The translations under genes were made by a program, and so were the position numbers. The notes under the pieces are model-generated. The model worked only from the letters and a program-made list of their open reading frames with translations. It had not been told where the DNA came from and made no database searches. DNA of 59,117 bases from Planctomycetia bacterium (lineage in GTDB: Bacteria > Planctomycetota > Planctomycetia > Pirellulales > UBA1268). Position 1 is the first letter of the stretch. Each line of letters begins with the position of its first letter. This document shows positions 43,434 through 53,800 of this stretch, in pieces. The stretch lies in the NCBI GenBank assembly GCA_021414115.1, contig JAIOPD010000066.1, positions 1 to 59,117 on the forward strand. Direction: 5' to 3'.

Positions 43434-44537
43434 GTGGCTCACGACAACGACACTGACTCCGGGCGGCCACTCGCCGACCTCGCCGCCTCGACCGCGATGC
43501 TCCGCGCGGGACACCATGCCACGCAGGCGGATGTCTGCCGGCTGATCGAGGGCGTGCTGGCGGGCGAGATCGAGCCCGCACCGTTCGGCGACTGGCTCGT
43601 GGCCCTTGCCGACCTCGGCGAATCCGCGGCCGAGATCGCCGGCGTGGCCATGGCCCTGCGGCAGCGCATGGTGCCCGTGCCGCGGCAGGGCCGCGCGGCG
43701 ATGGCTCCCGTCGTCGACACCTGCGGCACTGGCGGCGACGGCTCAGGATCGTTCAACATCTCGACGGCGGCGGGGATCGTGGTCGCCGCGACGGGACAGC
43801 CGGTGGCCAAGCACGGCAACCGTGCCGTCTCCAGCCGCACCGGGTCGGCCGACGTTCTCGAACGGCTCGGCGTGCGAGTCGACGCCGATGCGGCGACGAG
43901 CAGCCGCTGCCTCGCCGAACTCGGCCTCTGTTTCTGTCTCGCGCCGATCCATCATCCGGCGATGGCCACTGTCGGCCCGCTCCGCCGGTCATTGGCGCGG
44001 CCAACCGTCTTCAACCTCGTCGGCCCGCTCTGCAATCCCGCCGGGGCCACCGTGCAGGTGATCGGGGTGGGGCGGCCGTCGGCCCGCGAGCCGATGGCCG
44101 AAGCCGCCCGGCTCATCGGCGCGACGCGGGCGCTGGTCGTCTCCGGCCGCATCGGCACCGACGACTCGAAGGCTTTCGACGAAGTGAGCTTGTTCGGCCC
44201 GACCGACGTGATCGACGTGACGACGACCTCGACCTCGCGATCAAGATGGACCCCCGAGGACTTCGGCCTCAAGACACTCCCGGCATCGGCAACCGCCGAG
44301 CTCGACGTCGCCGGCCCCGAGGAGAGCGCCGCGGCGATCCGCGACGTGCTCGCCGGATCGCGCGGCCCGCGGCGCGACGTGGTCGTGCTCAACGCCGCCG
44401 CCGTGCTCTGGGCTGCGGGCCGGGCCGCCGACAAGCCCGCCGCCCGCGCGCTGGCCGAGGCGGCGATCGACTCGGCCGCCGCCGCCCGCCTGCTCGACCG
44501 ATTCGCCGCGATGTCGCACGAGACATCCCCGTCCTGA
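43434..44537 (+). CDS. trpD: Anthranilate phosphoribosyltransferase
   Basis: 367 residues with a GTG start at 43434 preceded by GAGG; ATG 43497 would shorten it by 21 residues. The PRPP-binding glycine loop DTCGTGGDGSGSFNIST and the following KHGNRAVSSRTGSADVLERL are diagnostic of TrpD, which makes N-phosphoribosylanthranilate in tryptophan synthesis. RPTVFNLVGPLCNPA and the DDSKAFDEVSL metal region are also present. Other trp genes are not nearby, so the pathway is scattered, as is common in planctomycetes. Length is a little above the usual 340. Confidence 0.93.
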   Translation: MAHDNDTDSGRPLADLAASTAMLRAGHHATQADVCRLIEGVLAGEIEPAPFGDWLVALADLGESAAEIAGVAMALRQRMVPVPRQGRAAMAPVVDTCGTGGDGSGSFNISTAAGIVVAATGQPVAKHGNRAVSSRTGSADVLERLGVRVDADAATSSRCLAELGLCFCLAPIHHPAMATVGPLRRSLARPTVFNLVGPLCNPAGATVQVIGVGRPSAREPMAEAARLIGATRALVVSGRIGTDDSKAFDEVSLFGPTDVIDVTTTSTSRSRWTPEDFGLKTLPASATAELDVAGPEESAAAIRDVLAGSRGPRRDVVVLNAAAVLWAAGRAADKPAARALAEAAIDSAAAARLLDRFAAMSHETSPS

Positions 44538-44606
44538 GCGCCAAACCCTGGAAACGAGGGGCTACCCGTGCCCCGTCGCCGGGTTCGGCGGTATCTCTCT
44601 CTGCCA

Positions 44607-44713
44607 GGAAGCCCCAAGCGCGAGCGCGGGGCATACGTTCTCCACCCCAAATCACTTCGTGGCGCCGTTTCGGGCGGCCACCTCTCTCCCCGTCGCTCGC
44701 GCTCCGGGCTTCC
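44607..44713 (+). repeat. 107-bp interspersed element, copy E
   Basis: Same length and ends as copies A, C and D (GGAAGCCCCAAGCGCGAGCG ... CTCCGGGCTTCC), lying between the convergent trpD and glpX genes. The bases after it (GATGCCACGGCTCGCG) resemble those after copy C (GGCCACGGCTCGCC). Confidence 0.85.
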
Positions 44714-44790
44714 CAGGCACCCGATGCCACGGCTCGCGATTCGTCCGACCGACGATCAGGAACGCGGCGAGTTCACGATCGGTGAGCCGA

Positions 44791-45846
44791 TCAGACCTTG
44801 CGTTCGGCCTGCGTGCTCCGCAGATGGATCGTCTTTCGCGAGAGGTCGTGATGGGCCTCGATGAACCGGACGGTGCCGCTCTTGGCTCGCATGAGCACCG
44901 AGTGGGTCGTGGCCACGGTGCCGCGAACGCTCACTCCGTCAAGCAGCGGGCTCGTGCTGATCCCCGTGGCCGCAAAGACGATCTGGTCGCCGCTGGCCAG
45001 ATCCCGCGACATGAACTGCGTGTCGAGCCGGTCACCCCAGCCGATGCTCACGAGGTGGCTTCGTTCGGCCTCGTCCCGCGGCCAGATCTTCGCCCGCATG
45101 CCGCCACCGAGGCACCGCAACCCGGCGGCCGAGAGCACCGCCTCGGGGGCGCCGCCGATGCCGAGGTAGAGGTCGATGTCGCTGGTCATCATGGCCGGGG
45201 CGACGGCCGCGGCGATGTCGCCGTCCTGGATCATGCGGAGCGCGGCTCCCTTGCGGCGGATCTCCTCGACGAGCGGCTGGTTGCGTTCCCGGTCGAGCAC
45301 GCAGACCACCACGTCGCGAACCTCCTTGCCGAGGATCCTGGCCGTGGCATCGATCAGCTCGTCGATCGGGGCATCGACGTCGATCGGCAGTTTCGGGTCA
45401 CGGATCCAGGCCTTCCGCACGGCCAGCGGATAGGCGAGCTTCTTCATGTAAAAGGCGGGAATGTCGAGCAGACACGGCGACGTGGCCCCGTCGGCATGAG
45501 CCGCGGCGATGCAGGAGAGCGAGTTGGGCATCCCCTTGGCGACGTTGGTGGTGCCGTCGATCGGGTCGAGCGCGATCTCGAATCGCGGGGCGCCCTCCCG
45601 CCAGGAACCGACCTTCTCTCCCTTGAAGAGCCCCGGCGCCTCGTCCTTGATTCCTTCGCCGATCGTGATCTCTCCTCTCATGTCGATGAGGTCGAACATG
45701 CCGCGGATCGCGTCGCAGGCGGCCGCATCGGCGAGTTCCTTCTGCCCCTTGCCGAGCCAGCGCAGCGTGTTGAGCGCCGCGATCTCGGTGGCACGCAGGA
45801 AATCGAACTCGATCTGCCGCTCGACGTCGGAATGTTGGTGATACAT
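44791..45846 (-). CDS. glpX: Class II fructose-1,6-bisphosphatase (GlpX type)
   Basis: 351 residues from ATG 45846. The Li-sensitive phosphatase signature ALDPIDGTTNVAKGMPNS and the earlier EITIGEGIKDEAP block identify the family, with LYLGIGGAPEAVLSAAGLRC further on. It removes the 1-phosphate from fructose bisphosphate in gluconeogenesis; some homologues also act on sedoheptulose bisphosphate. The start is only 25 bp from the divergent start at 45872, so both genes must share very compact promoter DNA. Confidence 0.93.
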   Translation of the reverse strand: MYHQHSDVERQIEFDFLRATEIAALNTLRWLGKGQKELADAAACDAIRGMFDLIDMRGEITIGEGIKDEAPGLFKGEKVGSWREGAPRFEIALDPIDGTTNVAKGMPNSLSCIAAAHADGATSPCLLDIPAFYMKKLAYPLAVRKAWIRDPKLPIDVDAPIDELIDATARILGKEVRDVVVCVLDRERNQPLVEEIRRKGAALRMIQDGDIAAAVAPAMMTSDIDLYLGIGGAPEAVLSAAGLRCLGGGMRAKIWPRDEAERSHLVSIGWGDRLDTQFMSRDLASGDQIVFAATGISTSPLLDGVSVRGTVATTHSVLMRAKSGTVRFIEAHHDLSRKTIHLRSTQAERKV

Positions 45847-45871
45847 GGCCGTCCACGATAGACTCCCGGCT

Positions 45872-46693
45872 ATGACCATCAAAGACCTGATCGTGAGATG
45901 TGCGGTCGCGATTGCGTGCATCGCGGCGACGGTTTTCTGCCATGCGACGGAACCGCAAAAGAACCTCGTCCTGCCGGGCGAGGTATTCACCGTCGCTGGA
46001 AGGACCGCCTTCATCTTGACGGCGGCCGATGCCGCAGGGCCGCCGTCGGCCGCAAAGCCCTGGATCCTCTATTCGCCCACGCTCCCCGCCTATCCCGACG
46101 CCGCCGAGAAGTGGATGCACGAGCAGTTCACGAAGGCGGGCGTCGCCGTCGCGGGCGTCGACACCGGCGAATCCTACGGCAGCCCCGCGTGGATCAAGGC
46201 CGCCGAAGCGCTGCATGCCGAGATGGTCCGTCGCGGCTACGCGAAGAAACCCGCCCTGCTCGGCCGGAGCCGCGGCGGGCTCGGGGCGAGCTCGTGGGCG
46301 ATCGCGCATCCCGAGCTGACGGCGGGAATCGGCGGCATCTATCCCGTCTACGACTGGCGGACCTATCCCGGCGTTGACAAAGCCGCAGCCGCCTACGGGC
46401 TCTCGCCCGATGACCTCCGGGCCCGAGCCGGAGAGCTCTGCCCGATCGAGCGGATCGAGCTGATAGCGAAGGCCGGAGTGCCGGTGTGCATTATCCACGG
46501 CGACGTGGACACGCTCGTGCCGCTCGGACCGAACTCGGCCGAACTGAAAAAGCGGTACGAGGCTGCGGGCAAGGGCGATCTGGTCACGTTGATCGTCGCC
46601 GAGGGCCAGGGCCATTCCTTCTGGGAGGGCTTTTTCCGCTGCCAGGAACTGGTCGACTTCCTCATCGCCCGGGCTCGGGCCGGTGCGGAGTAA
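45872..46693 (+). CDS. Exported alpha/beta hydrolase
   Basis: 273 residues from ATG 45872, with signal peptide IVRCAVAIACIAATVFCHA. The nucleophile elbow reads LLGRSRGGLGA, that is G-R-S-R-G, and the acid and base are probably in CIIHGDVDTLVP and EGQGHSFWEG. The fold is therefore alpha/beta hydrolase, with a small cap. The substrate is unknown; carbohydrate esters or small esters are usual for secreted members. An ATG at 45845 in the same frame would overlap the glpX start. It ends 9 bp before the convergent PhnP-like gene. Confidence 0.85.
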   Translation: MTIKDLIVRCAVAIACIAATVFCHATEPQKNLVLPGEVFTVAGRTAFILTAADAAGPPSAAKPWILYSPTLPAYPDAAEKWMHEQFTKAGVAVAGVDTGESYGSPAWIKAAEALHAEMVRRGYAKKPALLGRSRGGLGASSWAIAHPELTAGIGGIYPVYDWRTYPGVDKAAAAYGLSPDDLRARAGELCPIERIELIAKAGVPVCIIHGDVDTLVPLGPNSAELKKRYEAAGKGDLVTLIVAEGQGHSFWEGFFRCQELVDFLIARARAGAE

Positions 46694-46702
46694 ACCGCCG
46701 GC

Positions 46703-47545
46703 CTAGGTGAGCGGAATCTCGAGGCCGTCGTGGGCAAACGCCACGCCCGCCGGCAGCGTCACCGACGCGGCCGCATGCCGCACGTCGTGCGACATGTGGA
46801 TGAGGAAGGTCTGTTTCGCGGCCGAGCGGGCAGCCACGGCCAGGGCCTCCTCGATCGAAAAATGCGTGGGGTGTCGCGACGGGCGGAGGCAGTCGAGCAC
46901 CAGCACGTCGAGGCCCTCGAGCAGCGGCCAGGTCTCGTCGGGAATGCCGTTGGTATCGGTGCAGTAGGCGACGTTGCCGAACCGAAAGCCGAGCACGTCG
47001 AAGATGCCGTGCCGCAGCCGCAGCGGCACGACACTCGCTCCCAGCAGATCGAATGGCGCGGTGGAGATCCGCTCGAACACGATCTTGGGAACGCCGCCGC
47101 CCGGCGGTGGGGTCGCCGAAAATGCGTAGTCGAAGGCCCGCCGGATCCGAACCTCGACCCGTTCCTCGCAATGCAGCGGGATGGCCCGGCCGCTCGCGAA
47201 GCACAGCGGCCGCACGTCGTCGAGACCATAGACATGGTCGACGTGATCATGCGTGTAGAGCACCGCATCGATCTTGCCGATCCGCTCGCGGAGGAGTTGC
47301 GTGCGGAGGTCGGGCGTCGTGTCGATGAGCAGGTGCCCGCCCGGCAGCCCGAGCAATACGCTCGTCCGCGTGCGGCTGTCGCGTGGATCGTCGCTCGTGC
47401 AGGTATCGCAGCCGCAACCCACCACGGGCACGCCGACACTCGTGCCGGTGCCCAGAAAGAGCAGCCGGCCTGTCAGATCGCGGCCCTCCGCCGACAACCA
47501 ACCTGATCCGCCCTGACTTCCACTCGCCACGTGATCGCTCTCCAT
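46703..47545 (-). CDS. PhnP-like metallo-beta-lactamase-fold hydrolase
   Basis: 280 residues from ATG 47545. The metal site is THDHVDH (H99, H101, D103, H104), and three cysteines, C44, C46 and C49 in VGCGCDTCTS, match the structural zinc site of PhnP. LFLGTGTSVGVPVVGCGC is the family's N-terminal strand and loop. PhnP is a cyclic phosphodiesterase in phosphonate use; no phn genes are near, so the substrate may be a different cyclic phosphate or a lipoate-related ester. The last third, with FLIHMSHDVRHAA, supplies the remaining histidines. Confidence 0.87.
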   Translation of the reverse strand: MESDHVASGSQGGSGWLSAEGRDLTGRLLFLGTGTSVGVPVVGCGCDTCTSDDPRDSRTRTSVLLGLPGGHLLIDTTPDLRTQLLRERIGKIDAVLYTHDHVDHVYGLDDVRPLCFASGRAIPLHCEERVEVRIRRAFDYAFSATPPPGGGVPKIVFERISTAPFDLLGASVVPLRLRHGIFDVLGFRFGNVAYCTDTNGIPDETWPLLEGLDVLVLDCLRPSRHPTHFSIEEALAVAARSAAKQTFLIHMSHDVRHAAASVTLPAGVAFAHDGLEIPLT

Positions 47546-47867
47546 GGGGCTCGATAGGCTGGCCACGTTGCCGGCGGCACAGCCGCAAAGACTATCGGAT
47601 GCCCTGCGGGAACGGACGGCGCAAGATCGAGCACGGTACGAATCAGAGGGCCCTCGCCACGCTGGCCGCGTCTTTTCTGCCAAGACGGGCCGAGTCCTGC
47701 CCGATTCGTCCCTGCCAGAGCCTGATTCGTCAGATTTTTGACCAGGACTGTTGGCAATGGTTGACCGCCCGTTAGAGTTACCTCTTACGGGGGCTTCTCC
47801 GGCCCTCCCGGACCGACGATGTCGCTCCTGCGGCGTCGAGAGCGGAAATGCGAAAGGGGCGTGAGGC
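47546..47867. other. Divergent promoter region before the giant PEP-CTERM gene
   Basis: No gene is supported in these 322 bp. TTGACC occurs twice, at 47738-47743 and 47761-47766, exactly 23 bp apart, and might be a direct-repeat operator. A candidate promoter overlaps it (next entry). Confidence 0.45.
47751..47778 (+). promoter_or_regulatory. Candidate promoter of the giant PEP-CTERM gene
   Basis: TTGGCA at 47751-47756 and TAGAGT at 47773-47778 with a 16-bp spacer resemble a sigma-70 promoter (5/6 and 4/6 matches). It lies about 90 bp before the start codon, inside the TTGACC direct repeat. Confidence 0.35.
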
Positions 47868-50800
47868 ATGGTCGACTGGGGCGTTCGTTTGCTATCGCGG
47901 GGTCTGCCCCGCTTCTGTTGCGATGCCAGCCAAGACCGGCGCACCTTCCAGTCGCTCACCATTCTCCGAGCGCTCGCGTGCTCCTTGGCCATTCTCGCCA
48001 CGAACCACGCATCGGCAGCGACCTGGTATTGGGACACCAACGGAACAACCAGTGGATTCGGTACCGCCAGCGGCACATGGGGAGCCAGCACCTTTTTCAG
48101 CACCAGTTTCTCAGGCACGCTGACGACTGGCTCCTCGACGAACTCGACGACCGCCGACACGCTCTGGTTCGGCACAGACGCGCTCGGCCTCTCGTCCGGC
48201 ACGATCGCTGTCTCCGGCAGCCGAAGCATCGGCAGCATGATTTTTGGCGGCGCCAGCGGCACGCTTTCACTCACAACCGGCACGATCACGCTGGCGCCAT
48301 CCAGCACGATCACCGTCAACAACGCCTCCACGACGCTCTCCTCGCGACTGACAGGCAGCGGTGCCTCGTTGATCAAGACCGGCACGGGAACGTTGAACTT
48401 GTCCGGGACGAGCGACTATTCGGGCGGCACCACTCTCAAGGCGGGCCGGGTCGTCGTGGCCTCGTCTGGCGCGCTCGGATCAGGCAGTGGCAGCCTCACT
48501 CTTTCGGACGGCGTTCTGGAACTCAACACGGCATCATTGAGCGTGGGTACGTTGAGCGGATCTGCCTGGACCATGATCACCAGCGCCGCCACATCGGGCA
48601 CTCGAACACTCTCCACCACGATCTCATCCGGCTCGTCAACCTTCGCGGGATCGATCGTCAATTCGGGCTCGGGCGTCATGGCCCTCACGAAATCGGGGGC
48701 CGGCACCCTCGTTCTGGCCGGCAGCAGTTCGTATACGGGCGGTACCACTGTCTCCTCGGGCACTCTCGTTCTGGCAAATGGGTCAGCACTCGGGGCTGGC
48801 ACGGGCCGGCTGGCGATCAACAGTGGCCTGCTCGACATGGGCTCTTTCAACGTGACGACCGGAGGCATCTCCGGCGCTGGCGTCATCACCACCGGATCGA
48901 CCGCCGGCACGAGGGCGTTGACCGTCGCGGTCGACTCCGCGACCAGCTCCAGTTTTAGCGGCTCGCTTCGCAACAATGCCGCGGGGATCCTGGCTGTCGT
49001 CAAGTCTGGTAGCGGCGGCCTGACGCTTTCGGGAAGCAGCTCGTTTACCGGCGGCACGACGATCACCGGCGGCACGCTGACGACCGGGAATGTGGCCGCG
49101 CTTGGGAGCAGTTCGGGCAGGGTCGCCATCAATGCGGGCGTTCTCAACACGGGCACGGTCGGACTCACGATCGGCAGCCTGAGCGGTGGCTCCGGAGGCG
49201 TGATCACGACGGCGACGAATGCCGGCACCCGGACCGTGACGATCGTGGGATCGGCCGTCTCAACCTACAACGGCACGATCCGTGACAACGGCCTCGGAAT
49301 CGTCGCTGCGTCCGTCAACGGTGGTTCACTCACGCTCACCGGCTCCAACTCGTATTCAGGGGGCACGACGCTGTCCTCCGGTACGTTGACGATGGGCAAC
49401 CAGGCGGCGCTGGGGAGTGCCGTCGGACGGTTGACGGTCAACGGCGGCCGGCTCAGCACGGGTCTGTACAGTCCGACCGTCGGGACGTTGAGCGGATCGG
49501 GTGGCGTGATCACCACCGCTGCCGTGGCCGGCACGCGCTCGCTCACGACCAATATTTCCTTGGGAACTTCGACCTTCGCAGGCACGTTGGCCGACAGCGC
49601 GCCGGGCGTGCTCGCCCTCGTCAAGACCGGTCCAGGCACACTCACGATCAGCGGTTCAAACTCGTTCACCGGAGGCACGACGGTAGACGGCGGGGCCCTT
49701 CGGGTGGACGGCTGGGCGGGCGCGGGGGGCGTGTCGGTCAATGCCGGCGGCACCCTGTCGGGTCAAGGGACGACGGGCGCGGTAGCCATCGCCCAGGGCG
49801 GCATCATCAGCCCTGGCAGCGCGGTGGGGACACTGTCCGTCGGCGACGTCACCCTGGCCGGCGGGGGAATCTACAACTGGCAACTGTTCAATGCCGCTGG
49901 AGTGTCTGGCAGCGGATGGGATCTGCTGTCGGGCGGACCGCTCACCGTCAACGCGACCGTCGGCAATCCTTTCAGCATCAACCTGTGGACGGTCACGAGT
50001 GCCACCGCCGGCACCAGCGGCGTTGCTGCAAACTTCAATCAAGCAAACTCCTACAGCTGGACCATCGGCACGTTTGCGGGCGGCATCTCCGGTTTCTCGC
50101 CCGAGGTGTTCAGCCTCGTCACCGGGCCCGCAAACGGCGCTGGAGGATTTGCCAATCCCTTCACGGGCGCGTTCAGCCTGGCCTCGAATGGCACCGATCT
50201 GACCGTGGTCTACACCCCGGCCATAGGATCGGTACCCAATTACGTTGGCAGCACGGGCAACTGGAGCACGCCATCCAACTGGTCGCCTGCAATCGTCCCC
50301 AGTGGCACACCCGTCGTCATGTTCTCTGGCACGGCAGGAGGCATTTCGACCAATGACGGTGTGCTCGCGGCTGTCGCAGGCTTGAGGTTCAAGGACTCCG
50401 CCGGGGAATACACCGTCGCTGGAAGCGGCTTGGCTCTTGGCGCGGATGGCGTGGCGAACGATTCCGTGGCCACGCAAGCCGTCGGGGTCGATATGACGCT
50501 GTCCGCCGATTCACGGATCGATGCCGGCTCCGGCGACGTAACGGTTACCGGCGCGATCGACACGGATGGCCACTCACTGACCGTTCGTGGCTCGTTCGAC
50601 GCCACGCTAGCCGAGATCAAGGGAAGCGGCGGGCTTGTCAAAATCGGGCCGGGGCAGCTCACCCTGTCGGGCTCGAACTCGTTTACAGGAGGCACCACGC
50701 TCTCGACGGGAACGCTTCTCTTGGGTTCCGCGGCCGCACTCGGGGCGTCCTCGGGATCGCTGACCGTCAACGGCGGCGTCCTCGACGCTGCTGGATTCGA

Positions 50801-53800
50801 CTTCACGGTCGGCACCCTGAGCGGCTCCGGGTCGGGAATCATCACGAATTCTGCCGGTGCCAGCATGCTCACCACGACCGTCGCCTCGGGCAGCAGCGGT
50901 GCCGTCTACGCCGGCGGCCTTCGCGACGGCAGTGCGGGCACGATCGCCCTCGTCAAAGCGGGATCTGGTCGGCTCGTTCTTTCCGGGAGCAATGCTTATT
51001 CCGGAGGCACGACGATCACCTCCGGATCGCTGGTGGTGGGCAATGCGGCCGCCCTTGGCGTTACATCGGCACCGCTGGCCGTCAACGGCGGGACGCTCGA
51101 CACGGGTACGTTCAGCATCTCGGTAGGGGATTTGAGCGGCAACTCCAGTGGCATGATCACGACGAGTTCGCTCACGGGCACCAGAATCCTCACGGCGGAC
51201 GTGAGCTCCACCTCCATATTTGCCGGCACACTGACGGGGAGCGGAGCCGGCGTTCTCGCGCTGACCAAGACCGGAAACGGATCGCTCACGCTTTCAGGAT
51301 CCAACCGGCACACCGGGGGCACGACCATATCGGCGGGAACGCTGGTGGTCGGAAATGCGGCTGCGTTGGGCACTGGAACCGTCGGAGTCGTGCTCAATGG
51401 GGGCATGCTTGACACGGGGACTTTCAGTCCGTCGATCGGTGGGCTGGCAGGTGCTGCCGGCACGGTCGTCACCACCGCCTCGACCGCAGGCACGAGGGTG
51501 CTCACGACCAATATCATGAGCGGCACCTCGACGTTCGCGGGATCGTTCCGCGACAACGGCGTAGGAGTCCTCGGATTCACAAAGGCCGGCGCAGGGGTTC
51601 TGGCCTTGACTGGCAGCAGCGCCTACAGCGGCGTCACGACCGTCGCGGCCGGAACGTTGACGGTCGGCCATGCCGCTGCTCTGGGCGGCAGTGCAGCCCG
51701 CGTGGCCGTTACTGGCGGAACGCTCGACACCGGAACCTTTGACCTCTCCCTGGCCAGCCTGACCGGCTTCGGGGCCGTGACCACCGCAACGGCCGCCGGG
51801 ACACGAACGCTCACCGTCTCCAGCGGCTCGGCCGTGACGTTCAGCGGGTCGCTCCGCGACAACGGCTCCGGAAAACTTGCTCTGCTCAAGCAAGGAGTCG
51901 GCAGACTCACGCTCGCCGGGAGCAACAGCCTCTCTGGCGGCGTCACCGTGCAGGGCGGGACTCTTGCCGTGGGCGGGGGTGGAACCGCGGGTTCCTTGGG
52001 GGCGGGCTCCGTCGTCAACGATGCCGCGCTCGTCTTCGATCGCACCGACTCGTACGGCGGCGTTGTCGGCAACTCGATCAGCGGTTCGGGGGGCGTGACA
52101 CTCACTCGGGGTCTCCTGACGCTTTCGGGAAGCAACAGCTATTCCGGGGGTACGGTCATCTCCTCTGGGACGCTCGCTTTCGACAACCCGCATGCATTCG
52201 GAACGGGGGCTGTGACGGTGAGAAATAACGCCGCCCTGGCGGGAACGGGCACCATTCACATGGGAAGTCTCGTTCTAGGGTCGGCGACGGGTACTGGGCC
52301 GTCGCTGATCGCCATGTCCGTAAGCGGCGGGATGCCTGCCACCCGCCTGAATGTTCTTGGTGACATTACCACGGCCGGCACGAGCGCGGTCTTGTTTTCA
52401 TTCGGCAACGCGCTCTCCACTCTGTCGACCGGCACCTACACGCTTGCGGATTATGGCGGCTCTCTCAGCAGTTTCTCAGTGTTCGGTTATTCAGGTGTCG
52501 CTGGTGCGCGGCAGTCGTTGGAGCTGCTCGATGCTGCACACAAGATCGACCTGTTGGTGGCGAATGCCGACGTGATCTGGTCGGGAACCAATGGGAGCGA
52601 CTGGTCGACGGCAGACAACTGGAAATTGAGCACGGATGGTGCGCCGACGACGTTCCTTCCGTCCGACAATGTGGTTTTCGACGATTCGGGCTCGTCCGGT
52701 AGCGTGGTCATCACGAACCGCGAGGCGCCAAGCACGATCACGGTCACCGCAGGCACGAACGCCTACTGGCTCTCGAATTCCGGCAGCGGCGCGATCGTCG
52801 CCGGAGCCTTGGTCAAATCCGGGGCTGGTTTATTCGTTGTGACAGGCAGCAACTCGTTCGCGGGCGGCACCACTCTCACCGCCGGCGAACTCAGGGTGGG
52901 CGGCGGTTTCTCATTGGGATCCGGAGCGATCACGATCACGGGCGGCACGCTCGGCTCGGCTGACCAGTTCAGTAAGGCCCTCGCCAACCCCGTGTCGATG
53001 AGCGACGACGCCACGCTGGGCAGTTGGAGCTCCGGGGCGTTGACGTTCAGCGGAACCGTCGACCTCGAGGGCGGTTCTCGGCAGCTCACGATTCCGGGGC
53101 GGGTCACCATCAGCGGCAAGATCGTCGATGGCGGCCTGACGAAGAACGGAGGCGGCGTCCTCACGCTCTCAGGATCGAACACCTACTCCGGTGACACGCG
53201 GATCGCCTCCGGAACTCTCGCGATCGCCAGCACGGCGGCACTCGCCGGGTCGACGCTCGACATGGCTGCCGCCGACACGGGAAGCGTCGCGTTTACGGCC
53301 AGCGGTACGGGCACGCAAACCTACTCGCTCGGCGGCTTGAAGGGATCGCGGGACATCGCCCTCGGCGGCGATAGGCTGAGCATCGGTGGCAACGGCCAAA
53401 CGACGACTTATGCCGGTGTGCTGAGCGGGAGCGGCGGCATTCTGAAGGTGGGCGGCGGCACACTCACGCTCACCGGTGCCAACACCTACACGGGCACGAC
53501 GACGGTGGGCACCGGCAGGCTCGTCGGCACGACGACAAGCCTCCGCGGCGCCATCGTCGTGAGCAGTGGCACGCTGGAGTTCAGCCAGGCAGCAAGCGGC
53601 ACATTCGTCGGGGCGCTCACTGGCATCGGCGCGCTGGTCAAGTCAAACACCGGCACACTCACCCTCACGGGCACCAGTTCGTTCAGCGGCCCCACGTTGG
53701 TCAGCGAAGGGAGATTGAAGTGCAGCACATCGAGCCTTCGTGGCAACATCACGAACAGGGCCGAACTCGAGTTCGACCAGGCGGTGAGCGGCGGATTCTC

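Noticed and set aside
44659-45861. A 400-codon plus-strand frame opposite glpX
   Set aside because: glpX on the minus strand has clear family motifs over the same DNA; the plus-strand translation has none.
47561-47575. GGCCACGTTGCCGGC before the giant PEP-CTERM gene as a fourth GGCCA-type site
   Set aside because: Only about 10 of 15 positions match GGCCAYYTGGCCAAT and the second half-site is broken. In a GC-rich region this is near chance.
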